Part shown: positions 1 to 12,128 of the stretch, in pieces | Layout: every line of letters begins with the position of its first letter | How positions within the stretch are numbered: the first letter of the stretch is position 1 | Source: Physcomitrium patens | Lineage: Eukaryota; Streptophyta; Bryopsida; Funariales; Funariaceae | NCBI RefSeq assembly: GCF_000002425.4 | Contig: NC_037256.1 | Coordinates: 12,247,556-12,311,555, forward strand | DNA length: 64,000 nucleotides | Direction of reading: 5' to 3' | Program-made: the position numbers and the translations under genes | The notes under the pieces: model-generated | What the model was told of the DNA's origin: nothing | Seen by the model: the letters and a program-made list of their open reading frames with translations, nothing else | The model's database searches: none

Positions 1-2770
1 ATCAAGAAGAGTGTCATATTTGGATAATAGGAGGCAAGTTAATAGTTTTCATTGCAATATTCAGATCTGATTTAGATTGAGTTGTAGATTATAGGACCAC
101 ACTCAATCTTAAAGATCCATAGCCACATGATATGAGATTTTCTTTAGAAAAAATGTGAAGGTAGCTAAAGGAATTTTCTTTGAAAGAAATATTGAGACAA
201 AAGAGATTTCTTACAAAAAAAAAAATTCAAGTGGCTATGGAGGCCTTCTATGCCGAAGCAATTGAGAAAGAACCTAGATGACTAAGAAGAGGCTTAGAAT
301 TGCTTGAAAGAGGTTTTAGAGAGTCATGGAGCCCTGGACTATTTAAAAGAGGTTCTAAATAATCATAGAGCCCTAACCTAGGATTGTCTTGGATCGGCTC
401 CAAAATAAAAGATCCCATAGGTTGAAAAATATATACATTCGTTGAAATTGTTTAGTCATGAGGATTTAAAAAGTATGTATTAGGAGGCCAATGTGGAGCA
501 TGCTCATCTTGAAACACAACATCTTTTGATATAAGACGTGTACCATTGGTGATTCTTTGAAGCTTATAGCCTTTATTAAAAGAGCTATAATCAAGTAATA
601 TACATTCATAAGTTTTATTGCCAAGTTTAACATAAAGTGGATCTAGAACTTTTTTAAAACATCTGCTTCCAAAAATGCAAAGGTGAACAATATCCGGTTT
701 TCTTTTTGTGCTATAATTCAAAGGAATTTGTGTCATTTGAAATAGCTTTAATAGGACAATAATTTTGAAGGTATGTGGAGTATGTGACACTTTTATCTCA
801 ATATGGTTGTGATAATTTAGCTTCATGGAGCATACATCTAGTGACATTCAAAAGAATGTAATTTTTTCATTTCTCAATACTATTCTGACAAGGAGTATAT
901 GCCATAGTAAGTTGACATTGAATACTATGAATTTCTAAATATTCATTAAATTAAAAAGAAAAATATTCTCTTCTTTTATTGGAGGAATTGATTATATTGA
1001 TTTATTACCAATTTTAGATTTTTTTTATAATTTACTTTCTATAAAGATATTTTAGATATAATTATAGATTTTTTTTTGAATCAATAGATCCATAATAGAT
1101 TTATTAGTAGCAAGTTGTTGTAATCTTTTGGTACTTATATGCTCCAATCGACGATGCCACAAGTTAGAAGAATTTGGTGAAGATATTACATACTTAGAAT
1201 TTGGAAGGATAATAGCCAAATTCGGATATACCATAAAAGAGATTTTTTATGTGAGTCATTGCCTAAAATAATAGCTAAGTTGGATTCTATTTTTATGTCT
1301 TATAATAGAACATTACTAAGGATATATAAATAATTTTGAAAGAAACAAGAAGAAATTGTAGAATTATCTTTGTCAAGAAGTCTACACATATAATTTTGTA
1401 TGGATAAGCCATTGCCTTGTATATCATGGTCACTTACCAAAAACAAGTTCTTGTGTAGATTGGAAATGTATAATATATTATTGAGTCAAAAGATTTGTCC
1501 ATTTATCATAGAAATTTTTACATTATCTTATCCATAAATTAAAAGAATTGTATTGTTGATATCATGCAGACAATTTTCTTCTAGTGATAATTGTTCAAGA
1601 ATAATAAATTGGCATTTGTTGTGAGTAGTGTCATGAATTATATTTGTATCAATGATCCATGTAGAATCTTTTGTTGCTTCCAATTTAAATGATTTTTTGA
1701 AGCAATATGCTTGTGTAAAATACATATGAACATATAATAATAGAGATATTTCTTTTAAATCTTTGGATTTTTATTTTAATTTTCTATTCTTAAGAATTTT
1801 TGTTATTGTGTTAGCCAATGGCTTATATCTATTGGTTTTGGTAAAAAAAATTTATTTCTAATATCCTATCTTCTTGCAATGCAGATAAGGAGTTATCGAT
1901 GTTGTCTAATTCTTCAAATTTTCATATTCTTTTTGTAGTGGTTTTGTAAGTAGATATGATTGCTATTTTTTTTTTCTTTTCTTCCAACAAAAAGTGCATG
2001 ATATTCAATAGAAAACCTCTTGATTGCAGTCTCTTCTTAAAATAAGATAGAAATTAATTTTGATAGAATTGCCATATTGGTAGTATGTAATATTTGAATG
2101 ATGGTACTATATTGAGATGGCATTGACTACATTAATGTAAGAATTTTTATTTGAAATGGAATAATAATTCTAATGGAATGATATTATTATAATATTTTTC
2201 TAAAGTTATATAGATGTTATGTTACCAAATTATTTACTTTCATTATTTGTGTTATAATTTTTTTTGTGGATATGCTTGAGTTACAATGTTACTTGCAGAA
2301 TAGGTATTTTCAAGTGCAAGCCAAGCTTCAAAAGCCATTGTGCATGCTTCTACATAGAAGAATATGCAATTATGTACACAATTCTATATGATAGATAATA
2401 GGCTATGATCTTATTTTTTCTATGTGGTAATTGTAACTTGGTTTGTTGGTGGTATTAATATGGTTATATTGTCTTCTAGTATTGGTATCTATTCTTTTAT
2501 TTTGCCAAATACTAATTTCCATAAGTCTTTCATTTAAAATTTTATTTGGATTTTTTTTCCAAACTCTATATTAAGATCCATCAAAATTTGGCCATTCTTT
2601 AGTTGATAGGCTTATTGTTGCCATTTTGAAGGAAAAATAGGTAAATTGGTGTCCCAATTTCTATGACAAACATCTTTGTCAAAGCTTCCTTTGCTTGTGA
2701 GTTTTTTTTTTTTGATTTTTTTTTTTAGAATTTTTATGTAGAAAATTTATAGAGATATGATCTGATATTA
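1..2770 (-). mobile_element. Ty1/copia LTR-retrotransposon fragment, decayed
   Basis: Fossil of a Ty1/copia element read on the minus strand and cut by the left window edge. Going down in coordinate, three landmarks occur in pol order: a protease-like patch near 1,625-1,665, a GAG-pre-integrase patch (LWHRR-like) near 1,125-1,165, and the integrase C-terminal patch near 530-690 with the copia-typical SSFNKGYKL stretch. Reverse transcriptase would lie beyond the window. The gag zone should occupy about 1,900-2,690 but is hard to read. A tRNA-Met-like primer-binding remnant may sit near 2,755-2,770, which would put the 5' LTR just above. The sequence is very AT-rich and broken in many places, so it is an old, inactive copy. 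Family placement is firm; the upper boundary is a guess. Confidence 0.7.
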
Positions 2771-3879
2771 TTTTAGAATTATATAATACTTTTATAATGA
2801 ATAATATAATAAAAATTTATACAAAAAATAATAATATATTGAATGCATATAAAATTGTGTGTGTTTGTATATATATGTAATTCAAGGAAGGAGGTGTTCA
2901 TAGAAGTTCGCCCCCTCTATTGGATGAATTCCAGTCGTAACCTTAATTTCTCTTGGTAACAAAAACTGGATACAAATTCACTTACATTGAAAAAAACAGA
3001 ACTAAGGTTGACTTTGTCTCAAATGTTTTTCCAAAATGAAGGTTTTATTGTATGTTGTAAGGTTTAAGGCATAGGTTCTTATCATGGATGTGTATTAATG
3101 TGGTATTAATGTCAAGAGCCATGGCATGTGGCAAACAATGGTTGAGGCTCAGACATCCAATGTATCTGCAAGAATAGAATGAATTCAAATTTTTGGATGT
3201 CCAACAGCTTATTTGATCCAAAATTTGAAGGAAGGACTTTTAAATAATATTATCTGCCAAAAAAAAAAAAATAGAAGAGAGCTTGCCAATTTTTCCACAA
3301 CATGAAAATTGGGTTCCATTTGTGTTTATGAGATTGAAGGATAGTTTTGATGTTATATCAAAAATTAAGGACAGATTTGCTATTATCAAGAATACATGGA
3401 TATTTTTAATATTTCAACATATTTTAAAGGTATATATGATATTTTTTTAAAAAAAATCCATTATTTATTTATGCAATGTTAATTCTCCATTCAAATAGAA
3501 GTTGTAATAGAATATATATATTGCTAAAATACAAACCTTATGATTGTGCAATTAATCTTCAAGAAGTAGCCAAACTACAATATGGATCTATTTATAACTT
3601 GTTACAAAATAAACTTGATGCTTTGAAGGAATATACTAATTAAAATCTTATAAAAAAATTATTCAATATTTAATTTTTTTATACATATGCAAGTTTTTTT
3701 TTAGAAAAAAAAATCTTATAAATAAATATATATATATATATATATATATTATTTTATACTTAATAAATTAAGCAATAAGAATTATTATTATTATTATTAT
3801 TATTTAATAATAATATTCTTTGACCTACTTAATAAAACTAAAAACTATATTGAAATATATCTATAAAGAGTTAATAATT
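2771..3879. other. AT-rich spacer, possible remains of a copia LTR
   Basis: No gene is visible. A somewhat less AT-rich stretch near 2,880-3,000 directly above the presumed primer-binding remnant could belong to the 5' LTR of the copia fragment below, but no second LTR copy is in the window to prove it. The sequence ends in a (TA)n tract (about 3,727-3,749) and an (ATT)n tract (about 3,779-3,804). Confidence 0.35.
3727..3804. repeat. (TA)n and (ATT)n microsatellites
   Basis: About 23 bp of pure TA alternation is followed, after a short AT-rich gap, by about eight ATT units. Both are read directly. Confidence 0.9.
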
Positions 3880-4654
3880 TAATACATATAAAATAAGAAA
3901 ATGAATGAAAAACTATATTCTAAACTAGATATGACCATTTTGAATATAATATCATATTTTTTAGACTTAAATTTTTTTTTCATGCTTTCTAATATTTGCA
4001 CCAAGCTCATTTTGCTAAGATTTATATTTGATATTATCTACCATCTTAGAAAATTTCAAGACTTATTTAATGCATTATTTAGATGTTTTTAACTTACATC
4101 AAATAAAAAAGACCCAACATATGATTAATAATGAATTATTTTTTAAAAGATTAAATCAATTCCATTTTAAGTTGCTAAATCAAGATTTCTAAATGATACT
4201 AATGATTTTTTAAAGAGATTTATTCAAGTATGTTAATAACTCCCCTTATCCTTGATGTTAAAAATAACCTTTATAGTGATTCTAAAAACTTTTATATCAA
4301 AGAATATTTCATTTATTATAAATAATTTTTATATATTCTAAAAACTCAACTATAACTAAATGTATAATAAGCACAATATAAAATTCTAATATTATGATAT
4401 ACTAGTTTAAAAAATAATTTAGAGCTTATTTTAAAATATTTTTAAAAGTCTCAAATATAAAAAGATGTCAAAGAATTTTTGAATCTTATATCGCATGCTT
4501 TAAAGCAAAGACTCTATAACATCAACTCTATGGACTTTATTAACTTCTATCTATTCTAAAGTAACTCCGGTCATTTCTTACTAAAGACATTATTACAAAA
4601 TATTTTAATTTAAATCCTCAAAACTTTATATTTTCAATAATGAATTTTCTAACC

Positions 4655-4695
<41 letters not shown>

Positions 4696-5270
4696 AAAAC
4701 ATATTATAAGTAAAAACAACTAAACTTTTATTTGATAATATTCATCCATACCTTTGACTTTCATGTGACATCACATCTAATAAATAATTCTATTTTGTAT
4801 CAAGATTTTGGAAGAATCTTTTTAATATATTAATAGTTGATATTAAATTATTTTCTCATTATTAAATTAACAAATAAAAAAATATATGAATTAAATATTA
4901 CAAAATTAATTATAATATAACATTAATTATTATTAAGACTATTGGACAACTCTCTTGCCATTAGCAATTTTTTTACATAATAATAATATAATAAATTCTT
5001 CTATTCTATTATATTCTATTTATTTTTAATTATTTTTAATTTTTTTTATTTATGATTATCACCGTAGTTTGATACTTTTGACTTTTAAAAGTTAAAAAAA
5101 ATTAGCAAAAGATTTTGCCACTAGAATAAAAAAAACTTTACATAACAACAAAGATTCAATTCAAAAAAAAATTAACAAAGAAAAAACAAACAGAATTTTA
5201 AAAAATAAAAAATAAAATATAAAACAAAACAAAACAAAAAACAAAAAACCTCTCATTGAACTTGGTAATA
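3880..5270 (+). mobile_element. Shrunken, very old gypsy (chromovirus-type) copy
   Basis: Two separate patches resemble the better preserved gypsy element at 11.6-18.3 kb in the same orientation. The segment around 3,901-3,985 parallels the reverse-transcriptase segment near 13,873-13,945, and the segment around 5,045-5,100 parallels the late-integrase segment near 17,075-17,130. The patches are about 1.2 kb apart here but about 3.2 kb apart in the other copy. That copy carries a 1.3-kb insertion, so the net loss here is smaller than it looks, but still substantial. Divergence is much greater than in the 11.6-kb element, so this looks like an older relative of the same family. It is broken throughout, and its ends are not defined. 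Confidence 0.5.
4659..4691. repeat. (TA)n microsatellite
   Basis: About 33 bp of uninterrupted TA alternation inside the decayed gypsy copy. Confidence 0.95.
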
Positions 5271-5841
5271 AGATATGGTCACTCTATATGATATAAGCAT
5301 ATATTATCTTTTCAAAGATTTGTTCAAAGTTTTATCTTTGATATAAAATTCTACTTGACTTGTATAAAAAGTATTTGATTTTTTAATTTATCTACTTATT
5401 TCTTTTATAAGAATTTGATTGTAAGTCAAATTGGATATAAAGTTACTTTATAATAAAATTTTACATAAATAGTTTTTTGAAAACCAACTTCTAATTGAAG
5501 ATCAAAATAAAATAAATAAATGTCTACTCTAGTTAGTTGTATAAAAAAAAAAAATCTAACAAAGCTATTTTGTTTTAAGTTTTATTTTAAAATCATTACA
5601 AATACCTACAAGAAATTTTATTATAATTAGTATATTAGAATTTTTAATTTCTTTGTTAAATAAAGTAATTTTATATTTTTATTATTAAATAATTTTTATA
5701 AGATAAATTATTAAATACATTAAAAAATAAAATATTAAAAAGATTTAAAAGTTTAAAATGTGAATAAATTTTATTAATTAAAATTTATATTTGTAAATAT
5801 AAATAAAAATTTTTATAATTTTATTTTTAATTATTATACAT

Positions 5842-5844
<3 letters not shown>

Positions 5845-5877
<33 letters not shown>
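5845..5877. repeat. (TA)n microsatellite
   Basis: About 33 bp of TA alternation, read directly. Confidence 0.95.
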
Positions 5878-5878
<1 letters not shown>

Positions 5879-6147
5879 TAAATAAATTCATAATTTTTAT
5901 GTTATTATATAATATTCACTAATTGTTGTAAGATAAAGAAGATTTGAAAAAATAATTAAGAATGACTTTGATATTGCAAAAATGAGTATTTTTCATGCTA
6001 AAATCTTATTTTTTTTTATATTTTTAAGAAATATATATACATATGATTTGCAACTTATTTTTTATAGATTTTTGCCCAAGATTTTAAATAAGCTTTCTAA
6101 ACTTCCAAAAAAATATTAAAATATTTTATCAAATAATATTGTTAAAG

Positions 6148-6151
<4 letters not shown>

Positions 6152-6205
<54 letters not shown>
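6152..6205. repeat. Long (TA)n microsatellite
   Basis: About 54 bp of TA alternation, the longest pure dinucleotide tract in the window. Confidence 0.95.
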
Positions 6206-6211
<6 letters not shown>

Positions 6212-6576
6212 TTCATGTAAAATTTTAAAATATCAAAAAAAATAAAACCTTTGTATATATAATATTTTTTAAAGCTTATGTAAAGATTGTTAAAATTTAG
6301 TTATCAAATTTTTCTAATGAAAAATTACTAGTAGTATATTAATTCAAATATTATATATGAAGAAAAATATTTAGTATATTAGAAATATATCTATCATGCA
6401 AGTCATTATAACAATATATACTAGAAAGATGAATCAACTCTCTTATTATTTTATGCACTATGTAAATGTTAAGTGACATCTATGTAGAGCTAAATTAGAG
6501 AATGACTATACTAAAGAAATACTTTACATGCAATTTTTTTTTGAATGCAATAAAAATATAAATATTCCATACCTAA

Positions 6577-6585
<9 letters not shown>

Positions 6586-6622
<37 letters not shown>
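6586..6622. repeat. (TA)n microsatellite
   Basis: About 37 bp of TA alternation, read directly. Confidence 0.95.
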
Positions 6623-6624
<2 letters not shown>

Positions 6625-7619
6625 TTTATGGTATAAGAAGTATTAACTTATATTAAATGTATAGGAATTATTTTTCTAAAATCACTACAAATTAAAATAT
6701 TACTACTTTAATATCATATCTTAAAATATTATAAAATAATAAAATTATATGAGTATTCTAAAAGAAATAAGTAAAATTATTTTTTATCTATCTAAAGCAA
6801 CCACATCCAATAGCAACAATATTATCCATTTGAACAGCCATTACTTGCTGTGGATAATATCTATTGAAGTATTATGATGATATATTATTAAAGAAGCGAT
6901 AAGTGTGGAAATAAGGTGCCATTATAAGGTTGTCAAAATTAATAGAGACATAGTAAGATAGAGTGGTATTTAAAGATAAAAAAAAAAAAACACTAAGCAG
7001 GTAATCAAGAAGTAAAATAATACATAGCGATTTTTGTGCAATAGCACTAGAAATCAAGCTAGTGTTAGAATAGAGGTTGTGTAATTTTGACTGAGCAATA
7101 AATTAATCTTTGTCTTTTTTTGATCATTGTGAGTATTAAGTTAAGACTCACAAGATTGTATTCCATACTTGCTACTGATTTCAAAAGCTTGAGTAACATT
7201 TGTTGAGAAGCATCGCATGACAAAACCTTAAGAAATTCCAAAAAAAAATGAATATTAGATCTACAAGAAAAATAAGCAAAGAAATTGGAGCAAGATGGGA
7301 CACAAGAAGATTTTCTCCTAGTTGAGCAAAGCCTAGTAAGTGGAATCTAAGAAAGACCGCCACTACTCCCAAATGGATAAAAAAATTACAAAGTTGGTTG
7401 CAATAATATACAATGGCAATAGAAGACTATATGATAATAATTTTATAAGAGAGATCATAATGTTATGAGAAACTAGTGCAAATAGTTTGATGTTCATGAC
7501 TTAGGTCCTAGACATCCTAAACATTGCAATAAAGTATAAAAATAGAAGAAAGATATGACTAAATTCTATAGAAAAATCTATCCATGTCATCTATTTCAAC
7601 TCAAGCGATGGTAGTCAAC

Positions 7620-10600
7620 TCAAAATAACCAAATCTGAAGTAAATTATTTACAATTACATGAATAATTCCAATAATTGTATTAAAATATATTAAATTATA
7701 GCAAAGATTAACAATGCTATATTGTTAAAAATATTAAAAAAAATATTTGAGACAACATTATAAGAAATAAGTATTATGTGGTTCTTATCATTTATCTAGA
7801 GGTATCTTGAGGCTACTTGAGAGGAGTTTGAATTAAACTTTGTGAAAAGTTTTAGACACATAAAAATCAATGATAACATTATATTAAGGTTGTTAAAAAT
7901 TAGGCAAGTCAGTCATAAGATAGTATAAGAGTATTTAGACTAATTTATGGATCTTGTAAAAATATTGATGCTATTCTTGGTAATTCTATCTAAACCTCAT
8001 AATTTAAACAAGACTTGCTAGCTAATATCAAACAAGGCATGATATACATACAATCTAAAAGCATGGAAGGCCATCCTTGAGATTAGATGCACATTGTTAT
8101 TTGCTTGAGAATCCAAAAAAATAAACTTTAGTGGAACAATAATAATATGTAAACATTGCCACAAGATACACTCAAAGAATTGTTGATAAAATTAGTCAAA
8201 TTCAAATAATCAATTAGACAATATTCAAGGAAAATCAACTATTTTAATTATATAATTAAAAAAGAAATCAAATGCAACATATTTTATCCATAACATAAGA
8301 AAATACTAAGCAATTGATGCCTACAATCAAGCTCATATTTTGAATGTGGAAGAAATCACCAAATCAGCAATTAAGCTTGTGCATGACAACAATGGAAAAA
8401 GTATAAAAATCAGCAAAATTTTTATTGTAGAGGTGCAACCATTACAAATACCAAAGAAATATATTTATTGATAATTTTAATAATAGAAGCCAAGTATGCC
8501 ATGATAAATACTTGAGCTAATTGATACAAATCCAAAGTACTTTTGGAAATGGAACAAGAATCTTGTCTCTTGTATATTACAAAATACTAAAATTTACTCA
8601 AGAAGATTTGCAAACAAATACAATAAGAGCTACTCATAGACAAGGCTACAAAGCAAATTGATATCAATGCTAGAAAAATCACAACTAGAAATATACTAAA
8701 TAATACTATGGTTATGATTTTATTTGCTTAGTTACTCAAACTTAATCCCAAGATATTGGCATATCTAAAATATGAGGCAAGCTCAAACCATTACCATAAG
8801 TAATTGTAGACTCAAACATCATAGCCAAAGATCCCAATGCCTTAGTTATCAAGCTTTGCATTGGATAACATCAACTAATTAATATACTCATAGATGGAAG
8901 ATCTAACATTAATATCATGACAAATCATATCAACAAGTTCTTCAAATTTTTGCAGTTCAAAGAAACTTCATGTATATTCTATATAGCAAATAACAATCAA
9001 GTCAAGGTCTTTTGAATATTACAAAATATAATTATCACTACTTAAAAAATCTGTACAAGAGTTATCTTTTCAATAATTAAGATGCTTGACAAAAGTCACT
9101 TTTTAAATATCTTAAAAAGATTGTAGTTATAAGATTAAAATACATGTGATAATTAGTTTAGCAATAAAATTACTATTCATTGCTAACATCAATATGCACA
9201 TATTCATATCAATAGTTATATAACTTAAAAAAAAAACCTTGATAATTTAACAAATCATGGACAATAACTAGATCTCTAAATTAAGTCCAAATTAAAAACA
9301 GCTTTTATATGCTTTCAAATTCTATTTGGTTTTTTTTGCAAAAACAAACTTTATTGTTATAAAAATAATGAATAATTAGACACATTTATAAAATTTATTA
9401 TCAAGCTCCAATATTAGTCTATTATTGATGAAGAACAAATATATATTAAACTAGAGGGATAAATGATTAAAATGTAGTTTTTTAATCTAAAAAAAAAAAA
9501 AAAAATTAATTAACCTTGAAACTCCATAGAAATCCAACTATATCAAAATAGATAGTGATGTATTCAATGACATAAAAAGTGACACTATTACATTATTTTA
9601 AGAATATCAAGACATATTTGCTTAGTTATATAATGATTTAAGGGAAATAATTATAGAAATAGTAAAGCATCAAATCAATCTTGTTCCAAGTATCATCTCA
9701 ATTTAATAAAGGCAATATCAAATAAATTCCAATTACTTGAAAATTGTAAAGTATGAGCTAGACAAATTACCACAAGTCAAATTTATTTTGCTTCATGGTT
9801 GTAACTTATAGTAATCATTCCAAAAAAAAATAAGAGCTCTATAAATTTAGGTAGATTTTCAAAAATTAAACATTGCTACAAAAAAAGATCATCATCCCAT
9901 CTTATATATAGAAGAAATCATTGACAATGTAGTTAGCTATGAGATGTATAGTTTCATTGTCTATTTCTTGAGATACTATTAGGTAGCTATGGCACCAAAG
10001 GACAAAAAAAGAACATCTTTTTTGATAGAATGGAGACCATTGCAATTCAAATAAATGTTGTTTGGTGCAAAAATATGCCAATGATGTTCTAAAACATGAT
10101 AGAATTTGCATTTAAAATATATCTCAAAAAAATCATTCAAATATATCTTGATGATGAAACTATCTATGGGCCCAAGAAAGAATATATCCAACATCTATAA
10201 TAAATTTTTGAAGCTTGTTGAAAGTACAACATTAGTTTCAATACAAATAAATGCATGTTATTATTCTTCTTTAAGCTCATACTTAGATATATTGTCTATT
10301 ATTTGAATAGATTGGTGGATCTTGAAAAAAAAAAATAAATACAAAACGTGCCTAAATTTTATAATTAAAAAATAGTACAAAGAATGCTTAGAATTGCTTA
10401 GTTCAATATGATTTTTATCAAAAATTTGGCACATCTAATGTCATCTATATCCAAACTCAATAAATCCAAATATAAGCATGAGATTTAATATAATACAATA
10501 GTTGCTAAAGCTTTCAAAGAAGTCAAATATACATACATAAATTATCTAATATTATTACCACTCAATTAGCAATTCATTTTTGTATATATACCAATACATT

Positions 10601-10960
10601 TAATGTTACTATTGGAATAATATTCATGCAAGATCAAATAAGAAAAGAAAATTAATTAGTGTTATATGCAAGTTGAAGGTTAAATATAAAAAATGAAATT
10701 ATTTGGCAATGAAATGCAAAGCTCTAGCTATTATCTATGCCATGAAAAAATACAAGCATTATTTGCTAGAGAATAGATTTCAGTTTATTGTTGATCATCA
10801 TGCATTATTTCACGTAATAAATTAATCTCTAATTATTGGATGTATAGCTTGATGGATGATGATGCTTATAGAATATGACTTTGAAATTATTTACATCCTC
10901 GAGAAATAGAACGTAATTATTAATTACCTCTTAAAAACTCTCAATACTATACCAGACTTG
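7620..10960 (+). mobile_element. Second gypsy lineage, decayed, no LTRs recognised
   Basis: Fossil of a Ty3/gypsy element on the plus strand, with landmarks in canonical order. A gag-like zone lies at about 7,740-8,300, a zinc-knuckle-like Cys/His patch near 8,335-8,390, and an aspartic-protease-like patch (DGRSNINI) near 8,890-8,925. The reverse-transcriptase core is near 9,985-10,075 (APKDKKRTSF followed by EWRPLQF) and RNase H near 10,690-10,920 (ALAIIYAMKKYKHYLLENRF, then EYDFEIIY). No integrase or chromodomain was seen after RNase H. The RT and RNase H wording differs from the chromodomain element downstream, so this is a separate lineage. Broken in many places and old. Confidence 0.65.
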
Positions 10961-11575
10961 AGTATTGACAAATTGCTCTTAGATGTGTACTTATGTAGTG
11001 CTATTGTAGATGTGAAATTACCTCCAAATAATTGAATATATGATATTATTGCATACTTGACTATTAAACAAATTCCATCTACATTCACAATATTGTCTTG
11101 TTTCAATTTTTCATGTCAAGTATTATTATTATTATTATTATTATATATACGTCAATAATAAATTATATAAATTTGATTGAATTATATTATTTTATTATGC
11201 ATCCTAGCGGCCTTGCAATATAAGCTGATGCAAGTATTATATAATGGTACCAAAGGAAGAAACTAGGCAGCTAATACCACCATTAAGTAACTTCTTACTG
11301 CAAGATATTGGTAGCCTATAGTTCATAAAGATCTAATAATTTAGTATTAATTTTATTTTTTAAGAAAAAAGAACTATTTATTTTTTTCAATCATAAAAAA
11401 GATAAAAAATAGGTTAGCAAAAATAATAATTTATGCATCTTTAGGTAAAAGTAATGAATAGCTTTCAATAATAATTACTTAAAAAAACCTTAGATTGAAA
11501 TCTAAAGAGGATTGGTTATAAATTAGAATTGATATCCAATTTCTAAGTACAAAATTGTGCATCTATGTATCACAG
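10961..11575. other. AT-rich spacer between two gypsy fossils
   Basis: No gene seen. Contains an (ATT)n tract near 11,118-11,142. It may hold the lost 3' part of the upstream gypsy element, but nothing recognisable remains. Confidence 0.5.
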
Positions 11576-12128
11576 ACATAAATATTTATCCTAATAATTA
11601 TCTAAATAATATGAATAAGTAGAAATAATTCAAAGTAAATAAATACAATAATATCTTGTGAAAAGCTTCTTAGAAGCTTCATAGATGCTGCTTTGCCTTT
11701 ATATATGTCTATGGGTGATTAGTAGGTTGAAAACTTAGCCAATAAGGATGCCACGTGTCGATATATTGACTATTTATAATATAAGTTAGACATATGGCAC
11801 ACACCTAGGAAACTTGCTTTGCAAATTAGACATATACTTTGCAAGTTGGATAAGTATTAGAGGTCTTAAAGCATGTCGTCATATAGTTCTTAATTAAGTA
11901 GTATATATAAAGGCAAGAGTGAGGCCTTTCTCACTCTTGTCAACTCTTTTCTTGCTTTTAGTTTAGTTTCAAGAGTCTTATGTTTTCTAGTCTTTGAAAT
12001 AGCCATTCCAGTTCTTCTTTGAATATACATACTTTCTTCTATTTTGTCACTTTTCTTTTGACACAGATTCTACAAGTTTATGTACCTTCTTCCAATTTTT
12101 ATCCTTGATAGATTGACAAGAGTATACA
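11576..12128 (+). repeat. 5' LTR of the chromovirus
   Basis: Its first 100 bases match the sequence starting at 18,250 after the polypurine tract (shared landmarks: tcac(a/g)gacata, then gtagaaata, then gataatatctt-like). A TATA box lies near 11,904-11,911 (tatataaa), just ahead of a likely transcription start. The end is set by an ACA next to the primer-binding remnant. Length is about 550 bp. Boundaries are accurate to a few bases. Confidence 0.75.

Larger units (their letters stand above)
5271..7619. other. Gene-free AT-rich region with TA tracts
   Basis: Extremely AT-rich sequence with long A and T runs and three large TA tracts. Short open frames occur by chance, and none has a recognisable motif or host-like composition. 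Probably transposon remains too decayed to name. Confidence 0.6.
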
